Under the pieces are notes generated by a model. The model ran no database searches, was not told the origin of the DNA, and saw only the letters and a list, made by a program, of their open reading frames with translations. Both the position numbers and the translations under genes were made by a program. From Cyclaneusma minus (lineage: Eukaryota > Ascomycota > Leotiomycetes > Marthamycetales > Marthamycetaceae): 64,000 nt of DNA. The stretch lies in contig JAKZHN010000036.1 of assembly GCA_037179335.1 (NCBI GenBank), positions 62,001 through 126,000 of the forward strand. Direction: 5' to 3'. Every line of letters begins with the position of its first letter. The first letter of the stretch is position 1. Below are positions 45,206 to 55,229 of this stretch, in pieces.

Positions 45206-45914
45206 ATGCCCATCTACGTAATCCAGCCCAAAGTATCCCTCAACGACCAACAACAAGACGCTCTCGCAGCCGCCATCACCGCAACCCACAACTCCATCTT
45301 CAACCACCCCTCTCAGTCCGTCAACGTCCAATTCTGGGACTTCAGAGCCCCCCAATGCCGCCAATACGTGAACGGAAAACGCACAAGCTCTCCCGCCACC
45401 CCTTATCACGGCCGGATCTCGCTTCTGAACTTTCTGTACGCGTTGTATGCGAATAAGCGGAAAAAGTGGAAAGATAGCATTATTACTGCGTATCTTGATT
45501 CTACGGAATTTGTGCTGAGTAGTTCGTATAAACTGCTTTGGCAACGTTTAGGTATTTCGAATCCGCGATGTCGCTTGAAAGCGGGTTTACTGACGCACAG
45601 TTGCAATAGAACAAGACTGGGATACATGCATCAAGAAGAATCGACTCGCTGAGGGGTCCTCGGCCTCGTCGACCCGTCATACTGGACAGAGTCAGCACTC
45701 CAAGGAGGAGGAAGAGCTCAAGTCGAAGGGGAAGCTCAACAACCTTTACGTACTGGGAACGATAGTCGGTGGAGGCCTCAATATCCCTCAGGGAGGGTCA
45801 GACAATACACCTGTGTCGAACAACCTGGGAAAGGATTTGAAAGCGACAGCCAAGGATGCCAGCAAAACGACTGGAAATTTGAGGAGAGAAAGCCAGGTCT
45901 TGCATTCTTTCTGA
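45206..45914 (+). CDS. Tautomerase-superfamily protein (cis-CaaD-like), enlarged
   Basis: Two exons (45206–45551, 45601–45914) with a 49-nt intron (GTATTT…ACTGAC…CACAG) give 219 residues. After the initiator Met comes Pro (MPIYVIQPKVSLNDQQQDAL), the catalytic Pro-1 of the 4-oxalocrotonate tautomerase fold. The N-terminal beta-alpha-beta unit continues to VQFWDF and YVNGKR. Near the C-terminus LNNLYVLGTIVGGGLNIPQG matches the second half of cis-CaaD-like fungal proteins. About 30 residues after NGKR and a Ser/Lys/Glu-rich linker (GSSASSTRHTGQSQHSKEEE) enlarge it beyond the usual ~150 residues. Substrate unknown. One of these insertions may be an unrecognised intron. Confidence 0.65.
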
Positions 45915-47207
45915 GACCAGGCTGGAATTGCAAAGCCTGGAAGCCGTCAGGCTCCGGCTCATGTATAGACAGGCGGGCAGCTGGTGGTTGGGATATCGCG
46001 GGATCTTAGATCGTGGGGGTTACACGGCTCGCAAATGTTCCAGTGTGAACCTATTCCTAGGTAGTGGATGTAGGAAATGGTCGGTTAGAAAGGGTGGAAG
46101 GTCTCAAGATTCCCAAGTGGATAGATACTGCTATATCCCTACGGGATGGGTATTATAGGACTTGGTGAATACCTAGGTAAGTAGAGTACAGCATGAGGTG
46201 CTAACTGATGTTTTCAAGCCCTCCTAATGCGCATATAGTCCCTGTCTGCGAAAAAGCTTTTAGCTTATCTCAATCCCCTAAACCTCCGGCCATAGCCACA
46301 GCATCATCAATTCATCATGGTTCTTTCGACTCCATCCTGTCGATTCTCTGCGACATACATAGCGACGGCCATACCCCCCACGCGGGATGCCATGCCTTTC
46401 ATCCTCAAAGTGCCTACGCCATCAGTTAAATTGCCAGTATCTGCATCTGCAAGGTCGCTCGCAGCTTCGCCGACTAGCATCTTGCCACGAAATACGGCGC
46501 AGCGAGCTGCACGTAACACCACCTAAGATCATGCATATCTTCAAGTCCTGAACAGCCACAGATTTCTGTATCATTGCGTAGGGCGTGGAGGTACACATTA
46601 CATGACTGGAGCTTCGGATAACCGTCAGTGCTCTTAGCAGTCGCCGATCACGGATGAGACTATGCAGTTAAATATTAGACACACTATTATCATCGTGGAT
46701 TGAAGCCACAGATACCTCGGCTGCTCGTAAAAGTGTCGGTGAAGTCATTTGCGAGCAAAAGGTGTGCGTGCGATCGCGAAGGTCTGAACGTTTGAGTGGA
46801 CTGATGGGATTGCGTGGGAGGCGTTCTAGTGCTTACTAGAGAGACACCTGAGCTTGAGGCTTAGAATGGCCGGCTATGGGTGAGGCTCAAGACACGGAAG
46901 TATGAGAGAAATAGTTTCCCTTATCGGATGTTGATGATGAGATGGTGGGTAGGTGTGCTTCAATTTTTATGTTGTGTCAGCTTCGCTATGCAGTCAAGAC
47001 TATCTATGCTTGACCGCATAGCCCGTATAACCCATGTATTTACAGTAACTCCGGTCCCGTTCTATCCCCGCAGTGCCAGATCCCCGGATATTCTCGTACA
47101 AATCGCTTCCAGAACTCCTCAACTCGCCGATAAAACCAACGAAAAATGTCTTGATCCTTTGCGAAACACAACATCGCAACCAAACCATGTGCAAGCTCGA
47201 AAGGAAA
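45915..47207. other. Intergenic, no gene recognised
   Basis: 1.3 kb between tautomerase-like and SDR 3' ends. No supported coding sequence. Confidence 0.45.
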
Positions 47208-48248
47208 TCATGCCTTGTACTGCTTCAGCTCCTGGAAAGTCCACTCCGAAAGCTTCTGGGCCAATTCCTGGTTCCTGCCCATGCTGTGTCCGGATCCCGC
47301 AGCACCGATAGGGGTGTAGAACTCGCCGTTCTTGAAGGTTCCCTTGTCTGCGCTTGCAGCCCAGACTAAGCCCTTGCACGCCTCATCGGGCTCCTGCACT
47401 CCGATCATGCTGTGGAGTGGTCCGACCAGTGAGTGGAACACATTGAACAGTGTGCTTCGGCGATCAAGTGGCGTCCACAGGTTGGTGTTCACGATACCTG
47501 GGTGTACGCAGAGGAAGGAGATTTCGGGGTGCTCTTGGGCGAGCTTGTGGGCCCACAGGTTGACTGCGAGCTTGCTTTGTCCGTAGCGGGTGAATGAGCT
47601 GTCGGATTTGCCTTCGCTCTTGAGCTCATCGAAGCGGATGCCGCCTGTGGGCATCCAGAAGTGTCCCATTGTAGAGGTGAAGATGACGCGGACGTCGGCG
47701 TTGGGGAGCTGCGAGGTCTTGATGAGAGTGGGCATGAGGAGGTCGGTAAGGAGGGCGTGGGACAAGAAGTTGACGGCGAATTGGTTTTCGTAGCCATCTT
47801 TCGTGGTGCCTGCATCGGTGCACATAACTCCAGCGTTGTTGAAGAGGTAGTCGATGCGCGAGGTCTCTGACTGGATTTGCTTGGCCGCCTTCGCAACTTC
47901 GGGGAGAGAAGCCAGGTTGCACTCGACCCACTTCACGGGCACGTTGGGGGCAAACTCCTCGAGGATTCTGGTGATCGTTGTTGCTGCTCGGTAGTATCGT
48001 GCGACGAGTATAATTTGTGCTGGGTTCTTCTTCGCAAGGACCTTGACCGTTTCTCTGCCTAGACCATTCGTACCTGTCCAATTCTGTGAGTAATCATCCC
48101 CTGAAACCTCGGCGCATATGGACTTACCACCAGTGATCACAACAGTCTTGCCAGAGAGATCAGGAACATCAGTAGCCGTGTTGAAAGTTGGCTGTTCGGC
48201 AAAGTAACCAAAGATGCCGTAAGGCCCGAATACACTTGTGATACTCAT
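47208..48248 (-). CDS. Short-chain dehydrogenase/reductase
   Basis: Two exons (48248–48128 and 48073–47208) give 328 residues. The cofactor motif TGGTNGLG is split by the intron. NNAGVM, a Ser-containing strand (VIFTSTMGH) and catalytic YGQSK follow, then VHPGIVNTNLW. This is the retinol-dehydrogenase/WW-domain-oxidoreductase-like SDR layout common in fungi; the substrate cannot be predicted. The start MSITSVFGPYGIFGY lies just before the cofactor strand, as in many fungal paralogs. The protein is not a close paralog of the SDR at the window start, which has a presequence and the NNAA variant. Confidence 0.9.
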   Translation of the reverse strand: MSITSVFGPYGIFGYFAEQPTFNTATDVPDLSGKTVVITGGKSICAEVSGDDYSQNWTGTNGLGRETVKVLAKKNPAQIILVARYYRAATTITRILEEFAPNVPVKWVECNLASLPEVAKAAKQIQSETSRIDYLFNNAGVMCTDAGTTKDGYENQFAVNFLSHALLTDLLMPTLIKTSQLPNADVRVIFTSTMGHFWMPTGGIRFDELKSEGKSDSSFTRYGQSKLAVNLWAHKLAQEHPEISFLCVHPGIVNTNLWTPLDRRSTLFNVFHSLVGPLHSMIGVQEPDEACKGLVWAASADKGTFKNGEFYTPIGAAGSGHSMGRNQELAQKLSEWTFQELKQYKA

Positions 48249-49481
48249 GATGAATGGTCTGAATATGGAGTAAATGAGAATAAAGGAGGGACAGCGAAAT
48301 TGTAAGAATGTTCGTGGAAGAAAGCAAGTCAAGCTCTCGGGCCTCTTGACATATATATGACAAACATCAGTAGCAGTCGAAAGATTAAGAACACAGCCGG
48401 TGAGTCGAGCTGACAGGAGCACGTTCCCGACGATCCAAATGCCTAGAACTGTAACGGCTGGGCAATGTGGAGCCTTGCACACAGTAAGAGAAATGAGTTC
48501 GTGGAACAGAGATGACATGAGCGTGGTGGTTAAAAGACGGCGCCCACGTCAAAGTCTGACCACAGACCAAAAGTCCGTACCCGGAAGAAGCTGTGAAATA
48601 CCTACATGTACCTCTAATACACGGGAAGCCCATGTAGAGGGATTGGAAAGCACCATGGGCCATGAGTCACCCATGAGGTCGAGCCCATTTCGCCAATGCA
48701 GAGTTCCAGAGGTATTGGTGTATTCCCGGTCTCCTGAAAGCAAGCCGAGGTCGACGAGGCTCTTCAATCTTGCAATCGCATGGCAATTCTGCAGCTTGCC
48801 TTGTAAAACCAGCTCAGGGTGACATTCGAATTCGAAGCTCGTGCCACCGCCTGAGCTGATCGCATATGGCTGTGGTTATTCCTGGGTCGAAGTAAGCGCT
48901 TGGTGCTTGGGGATGGGGATGAAGGTTTCGCGAAGACGTGCAGAAGCTCGAGCTTAAGTAATCCTGATATCACGTGATTCTCACTCCAGCCAATCACAGT
49001 TTGGCAGTGGGGCGACTGATGACAGGATTCTTATGAGAATGAAGCTTGGCCACGAGCTTCATCAAGCATGCTTGCGGTACATTCGGATAAAGCCCAAGGA
49101 GCACGCCTCCGTATTGTTATTCGCCATGGAGGAGGCTGAGGTACATCTTTACGACACTGAACGAGCATCCCCCAGAAACACCTCCTCGTTGCCTTCAAAT
49201 GGCCGTTTGCGACGAGTCATGGATTCCGAACCTTCATCACGCCGAGTGACATGCATATCGCCCCCAAGTCCAAAACGCATCGAATAGTCGGAGTCTGAAT
49301 CACTGAACGCCTCATTCACGGCAGCACGAAATCTGCCTAGTACTTTGCCAAGGTGTGAGCACATTTGGGAGGCAGAAGTACGAAGCTCAGGAACTGCGAG
49401 AGAGTGAGGAGACAAAGGCGTTCATTTCCAACTACCTTTCGATTGAGGGAACAAGACTCTCCAGTCGGATCCGGCGACAGA
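48249..49481. other. Intergenic, promoter of SDR and 3' flank of nitrilase
   Basis: 1.2 kb. Contains short ORFs only. Nothing supported. Confidence 0.45.
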
Positions 49482-50739
49482 TCAAGGCGGAGGAGACAGA
49501 TCGAGGCCCTCTACCGTCAACTTAAACGAGTCATTCCTGGTTAATGATTAGCAGGATCCTCAAAGCTCAACCAACCTCCTCCAGCCTACCTCGAATAACT
49601 TCCAGCGACATCAAGATCCAACCGTCCTCTTAGGCAATCATCAAAGTCGACATCAACGCTCAATAATCCGTCTTGGTCCTCCCATAGCGGACCGGCGAGA
49701 ACATCTCCAAGTGGCGAAATGATGGACGATCCGCCACGAGAAACATATTCTTCGGTATCTTGCTGAACTTCACCCTCCGTCTTCTTGTTCGAGATCCAAG
49801 AAGGTAGGTTGGCTTTCGTCACGCACTGATTTGCGCTGAGCACGAAGCATCGGCCTTCTGTTGCTACGGTTTGCATGAGGGGCAGCCAAGTTGCTCTAGC
49901 ATCGGCGGTAGGAGCAAGATAGAGATTGACGTTCTGGCTGTACAGCGAGTGGCGTAAAAGAGGCATATAGTTCTCCCAGCATATCGCAGCAGCTAAGGTG
50001 ATTTTGACCCCGCGAATGGTGGTCGTGACAGCACGTAGAGTCGATGGTTGTCCTTGACCCCAGATGAGTCTTTCACTTCCAGTCTATGCTAAATTAGTTC
50101 TTTTGTTCTTTCATCCAGCTTTTCAAATCAGCGCAAACCCACCGGCATGACTTTTCGTCGTTTCCCAATAACTACAAAAAATTGTCAGCACTGAGTTTCT
50201 CCAGGACTGGGTTCATTCAACCAAACAGAATAAATGGATCTGAGAGTCCTCGAAGAGCTCAAACACTCACCTCCTCTTTGCGGACAAACATACAACGCAG
50301 CACAATACAGTGTGCCCCCACTTCTCTCCACAACACCAGTAACAGTAAACACCCCCGTCTCGCTAGCTACCCTCTCCAGAAACTCCCTCGTTCTATCTCC
50401 TCTAATCGTACCCTTTCTCCCACCCTTCTTCTGTCCTTTCAATTCCCTGTCAACCCAAGCATCTCCAGCCCCTTCCGGTGTATCTCCCAAATCAACAGCC
50501 TCTTTGAAATAAGCCAAAAACTGCTCTCGGCCTTCGGGGGCGCGTGCTCCCACTGCTGCACCAAATGTGGCAGTTCGTGGATAGCCGCCCAGATAAGCCT
50601 CTGGGAACAATATCAAGTCGATATTCTGTGATTGAGCTTTCTTGACTGTTGATTCGAGAGCTGCAAGTGTGGAGGGAAGGTCGTTGAGAGTGTGGGATTG
50701 GGAGATTGCTAGACGGATGGTGGTGGGAGCGGAAGGCAT
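49482..50739 (-). CDS. Nitrilase (carbon-nitrogen hydrolase)
   Basis: Four exons (50739–50271, 50171–50143, 50083–49590, 49536–49482) give 348 residues. The catalytic triad is visible: Glu in LFPEAYLGGYPR, Lys in IGKRRKVMPTGSERLIWGQG, and Cys in AAAICWENYMPLLR. Exon 2 is a 29-nt micro-exon that carries the catalytic Lys; without it the enzyme would be dead. The last exon completes GSYSRNDSFKLTVEG, the usual C-terminal strand. The family hydrolyses nitriles to acids plus ammonia (arylacetonitrilase or aliphatic types) and forms spiral oligomers. The specific nitrile is not predictable. Confidence 0.93.
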
Positions 50740-52163
50740 CTTGATGGGGACTTTGAGAAGTTGTAGGTATTGAGATTTCTTTCGAGTCTTGATGCTTGTT
50801 TTTGGATAATTGCTGAAAGAATGAAGAATCCACGCAGCACCATACTTTACTGCAGGATTTCTAGTGCTTTCATGTTAAGTACAGTACTAGTACTAGTAGT
50901 CATATGATGTGGGGTCCAGCGGGGTTGACGGGTGATTCGGTTACCTCGGGTCCGATGTCGCTACTATCGTGCCACATCTCCCTACTAAGTTCGCCGCTGG
51001 CCTCCACTAAAATCAGCGTGAAATTGAAGAGCGGACCAGGAGTGGCCCGCTCTCTTCTAATAAGTGAGTCTGATATCCTAGGGGCATTCCACCTTGGTGG
51101 CAAACCAACATCTTTGCCGTTGTTCTGACTCGAAGTTAGTTTCAATCGATGGCCTGCATTATTCCATCCCACACGCCAAGTCACTGAATATTACTCAAGG
51201 GGTCTCATAAGTTGGCCAATCTTTATGATAATAAGATGTCACGTTTCCACACAAAAATGCTGGGATAGAGATATCTTAGGTAGTCCTGACCCCTGAGACA
51301 GGTGAATAGGTTTTAGATTCCTCCTGCTTGAAAACTAAAACTTAATAACTGTCAATAATGGTGTGAGGCTAACCAACCAGATGACGAGGTCTAGCGGAGC
51401 GTGGTAGCGGGCTTGATTACAGGAGAGAGAAGTGAATCACAAATTTCTCCTTGATTTCAAGGTATGTTCCCTAGATAACAGCGTCTAGATATTTACCAAG
51501 TATCTAACCAATAAATAGAGGATATTCAGCCACGTGAAAATATAATGTTTCCCAGTCCATGGAAGCGGTAAAGGGTGAAGAAAGCCACCAGAATTCACTG
51601 CCCAAGCCTCCTAGTCGTATGTCTCTCAACTCTCTTTGTAGTTCACCCAGCTCACCAATACTAGTCATTGCTATGTTTTCATCAAAGTAACCTCATATGT
51701 TTGCTTGCTTTCTCATACTTTTGTGTGGCTGCGATTAAAACTGAAGCTGCTGCCGTTACTTCTTGATGCTGCCGAGCCGGGATAGCTCTGTCAGTAACTG
51801 AGATATTTGCCGGTAAGTGAAAGTTGTGCCTGCACTTCTACCTTCAACTGTAGTTCTACTGTCAGTTCAGGTATACCTTCGTCTATACCTTTTCCTATCG
51901 TTTTCTAAGCGAACGACTGGCACATAGGCTGACATACCTCGCACCTGGTGGTCATTAAAGATCCTTCCGCAACCGCCCAGTTTGTTACAGGAGCGCTACA
52001 CCATCTCAAATCTCAGCTTAAAGGGACCCCGGACCCTTGACCTTCTTAGCTGTCATGTCATTATTTTCTTTTCTCTCGGTTTGTCGGTCCATGTAACCCC
52101 TCCTTGAGCACCATGCCAGTCCGACTGAAGCAGGCAAGTCTCGGTCCACGACCTCAGACCGGG
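50740..52163. other. Intergenic, AT-rich, no gene recognised
   Basis: 1.4 kb with no supported ORF; marks the transition into the repeat-containing accessory region. Confidence 0.45.
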
Positions 52164-52230
52164 AGCAGTACTGTTTGCCTCTTCAAGCTCCATATGCTAA
52201 GACATGAAGCTAATCCTCGATATCGATTAG
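52164..52230 (+). repeat. 67-bp intron-like element, copy A (donor lost)
   Basis: Aligns without gaps to copies B and C, ending in CTCGATATCGATTAG. Its first six bases are AGCAGT instead of GTAAGT, so it could not be spliced with that donor. Similarity to copy B continues downstream: GCTCCGGCGCGT lies 45 bp after the element in both. Confidence 0.7.
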
Positions 52231-52554
52231 ACAAAGACTGCTGCGGACTCCGCAGCTCTCGCCCTTACTAGGTACGCTCCGGCGCGTTTGTGCCTGCGTG
52301 CCTCAGCAAAGGTTGGGCTCCTGTTTTTGGCGCTAAAGCTTAGCGTTGCAGGGCTCCTGGAGCTGTAGCTTAAAAAGGCAGCACTCCTTCTCGAGCTCTC
52401 TTCTTTCTTTCCGACTTCTTGCGCACATCCAAACTCCACTCGCTCTGCCGCACCTCTACAACACCGCACCTTTCGTGCTGAAGCTACTCCGTGGCTACCT
52501 CAGTCTTTACTCATTGCTTGTCGATTCTCTTACCCCTCGTCCTGAGGCCTCGTG

Positions 52555-52621
52555 GTAAGTACTGTTTGTCTTTACGTGCTCCGTATGTTCAAAGATGAAG
52601 CTGATCCTTGATGTCGATTAG
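52555..52621 (+). repeat. 67-bp intron-like element, copy B
   Basis: Starts GTAAGTACTG and ends GATGTCGATTAG, with a CTGAT branch-point-like site 12–16 bases before the end. Preceded by CGTG, as in copy C. Confidence 0.75.
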
Positions 52622-52834
52622 ATAGACACTATTGCGCACACCGCACCTACACCCTCACACTCACTTGCTCCGGCGCGTAGATACTGCGCGTTCTGAGATT
52701 ACTGCTACGGCACTCTGTGGTGCTACACACACTCTCTGGCCCAGCCCAAGTACACTCGAGGAACTGAACGCCGAAGTCTGCAATCGCTTCACAGACGAGA
52801 CAGACATTGACAAAGAGCTACGGCGCGACTTTCT

Positions 52835-52940
52835 GACTACAGCGCAGCATCCCGACTACAGCGCAGCGTCTCGACTACAGTACAGAGCTTTTCTACTACA
52901 GCACGGCATCCTGTCTACAGTACGGTATTTCGACTACCGC
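52835..52940 (+). repeat. ~20-bp tandem repeat (GACTACAGCGCAGC type)
   Basis: Five degenerate units of 18–21 bp: GACTACAGCGCAGCATCCC, GACTACAGCGCAGCGTCTC and three more diverged. It lies inside a 148-codon open frame at 52632–53078, which has no recognisable domain. Confidence 0.8.
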
Positions 52941-53654
52941 AAGAGTTCAGCGCTGCGCAGCTTCTGTAGCTGTGCTTATTGCGGCTTGCTGTCTGGCCAG
53001 TCTGGTCCGTACCGACTCAATCGCTCACCGAGCTGTCTCTTGTGCCAGTTAAGAGACGCGCATTGCGGCTACCAGTGAGTCCTGCTCCTCTCCATCCTCC
53101 AAGCTTCCGTTTGGAACCTTCTTACTCCTCTGAAAGCTTCTTACTCCTAAGCTTGCTTGACTTTTGCTGACTTTTTCCATCGTCCAGAAATCACTCAAGA
53201 TACCTCTACCAAACCCACAAACCAACCACCCGCGAAGCTCAACGCCGAAACCTCGGCCCGTTCTGGCGCTTTTCAGTTGCGTGCTGCAGCAAAGAGAGCT
53301 ACTCACCTACACATCCGTGTCAAGCATCGCATAAGACATACCGCCTCGAACGTCAAAAGCAGCCTGTCCTGATTCCGTCAACTGCGAATTCTGCTTTGCG
53401 AATTGCGAACCTCCTCAGTTACACTGTCACAACTTCTCATTGCAAAATACCATATTACCGACGAGAAGCAGTCTGTCGACAACAAATAATACTGTTTCAC
53501 TTCGGATTCGGTGAAGTCGTTGATGCGCAGTGGAATTCCTCTCGCTCCAGATTCCGAAGCTCATCAAGACTCTTCGTCAGAACGGCCGACTCTACGAAGA
53601 GGCCATTGTTGAGTTCAAGAAACTTGTCAACACCTGTTCCAAGCTCAAATCCAG

Positions 53655-53711
53655 TTTCCACGCTTGAAGGCCATTTCCAAGCTTGAAGGCCGTCGCCAAG
53701 CTCGAAGGCCA
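53655..53711 (+). repeat. 19-bp tandem repeat, three units
   Basis: Units TTTCCACGCTTGAAGGCCA, TTTCCAAGCTTGAAGGCCG and TCGCCAAGCTCGAAGGCCA follow one another without spacing. Confidence 0.85.
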
Positions 53712-54841
53712 TTATGTTTTGTGTATATCACATTCCATAAAACCGGCGCCACTCGCTTCCGCTTCGCCTCCCTATATCACGTTTGGCGGCTCCCGGCCAA
53801 TTGCTTTGCGCTAGCGTAAATAAGGCTTCCATCTCGCCGTCCCTGAGCTTTGAACCCTTACCTCTGTCGACTCCCGGCTACGTCAAGCACCTGACTATCT
53901 GTGTCCGAAATTGGTCTAAGGCGCTGATCTTGCTTTTGCGCATTGGGTTCAAGTCCTTCAAAGCGCTCAAGTTCTTCACCTTGGAGTACCGCCACGAGGT
54001 GCTCGGTATTCTGGCAGCGGTCTCCAAGGCCCGTCGGAATCAGTCAAAGGCCAAGATAACCTCTTCGATCTCTTCGCCTCGACAACCTACGTACAATTCG
54101 CCAAGAGCACTTCAAGACCGAGTCTTCCACAAGATCCACGCTCGTTGCGACCATCAGCGGCAGTTTCAGAGCAATACAAAGAGACATTGAGCTCTACTAT
54201 ACAGCACAGGTATCAGACAGTCATTAAAGCTGAACGCCCGAACACGATTCAAGCGCGGGTTAACAGAATTCTGAGCCACTAACGTACCGCGCTCTACACG
54301 ACGGTGAAGCAGCCTAGGGCGCAAAGTTTGCGCAAGCTCGCACACAGTCGATCGAGACCGCCCGCGCCAGTCATCTCGAGATCTGCGCATCTTGCACCAG
54401 TGAACTCGATCCTCCACTCGCTCAACCACAACGATCTGCGCGAGCTCAAGGCCGTGGATTCGCTCAACAACTAAGAGACTCGGAGCTCCTTTCCAAGAGC
54501 TGTTACGAGCTCTCCGGCCCTTAGTTATTCCATAGCTCGTTCTCAGCAAAGGTCGTAACGGCACTAGTAGACGCTAAGCTTCGCCTGAGCGCTAGCGCCG
54601 TTCCTCTGCCTTAAGAGAAGAGCTCTCTCTTGAGCTCTCTTCTCTCCTTAGCATCATTGTTCCAACAGCGTGCGCAGTCCCTACCGAGATACGTCTCAAG
54701 ATCTTTGGACTGAGTTTAGGAGACACGCTCGAGACTGCGCCCCAACCCTTGGGCCTCAGCGCGTCACTCTCATCGGCAAGATTCTGAGAACTCTCTTCGC
54801 ACCGACTGTTGACTGTACTACCTCTCATACTAGTCTTCGTG

Positions 54842-54908
54842 GTAAGTACTATCTGTGTCTACAAGCTCCGTATATTCAAAGATCAAGCTAATCCTTGATA
54901 TTTATTAG
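54842..54908 (+). repeat. 67-bp intron-like element, copy C
   Basis: Starts GTAAGTACTATCTG and ends GATATTTATTAG, with CTAAT as branch site. Roughly 12 mismatches to copy B over 67 positions, no gaps. It may be the last intron before, or in the 5' leader of, the large ORF that follows. Confidence 0.75.
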
Positions 54909-55229
54909 ACCCCAACGAAGCTGCGAGCTCCAACAAACCAACCGACAAAACGAAAAACAAGCGCCCAGACACTTCAGTCTTCGATACGTCCCTTCTGCAT
55001 CAATCGAGGAAGCATCGAGGGAAGAACTGGTGCCGGACGCATTTGTGAAGGAGTTGCGTGAACTCGGCAAAACCCACAGTACCGGGCAAGCCTGCGAGCA
55101 TTGCAGTGCCAGAATCTGCCTCTGGCATACCCACCCGGAGAGCGTTTCGGAGAATCCAGAAAACACGGGCGGAAAGAAGACTGTGCGAACATCGATTCCT
55201 ACGGTCCAGACTGCCAACAAAAGACTACC
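54909..55229 (+). other. Leader or extra N-terminal exon of the large F-box-like gene
   Basis: One frame here reads like protein: PSASIEEASREELVPDAF, then KELRELGKTHSTGQACEHCS. It is not the frame of the following large ORF. Either a small intron just before 55230 joins them, or this is the remnant of another gene. I could not place a convincing donor. Confidence 0.3.

Larger units (their letters stand above)
52622..54841. other. Accessory sequence with small repeats, no gene recognised
   Basis: 2.2 kb with several open frames up to 148 codons. Duplicated intron-like elements and short tandem repeats suggest remnants of duplicated genes. No frame has a domain I recognise. Confidence 0.4.

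Noticed and set aside
32965..50739. A secondary-metabolite or sulfur/nitrogen gene cluster (gamma-GT, GST, MetR, tautomerase, SDR, nitrilase)
   Set aside because: No backbone enzyme (PKS, NRPS, terpene synthase), no transporter, wide 1–3 kb gaps and mixed orientation. Proximity alone does not support a cluster.
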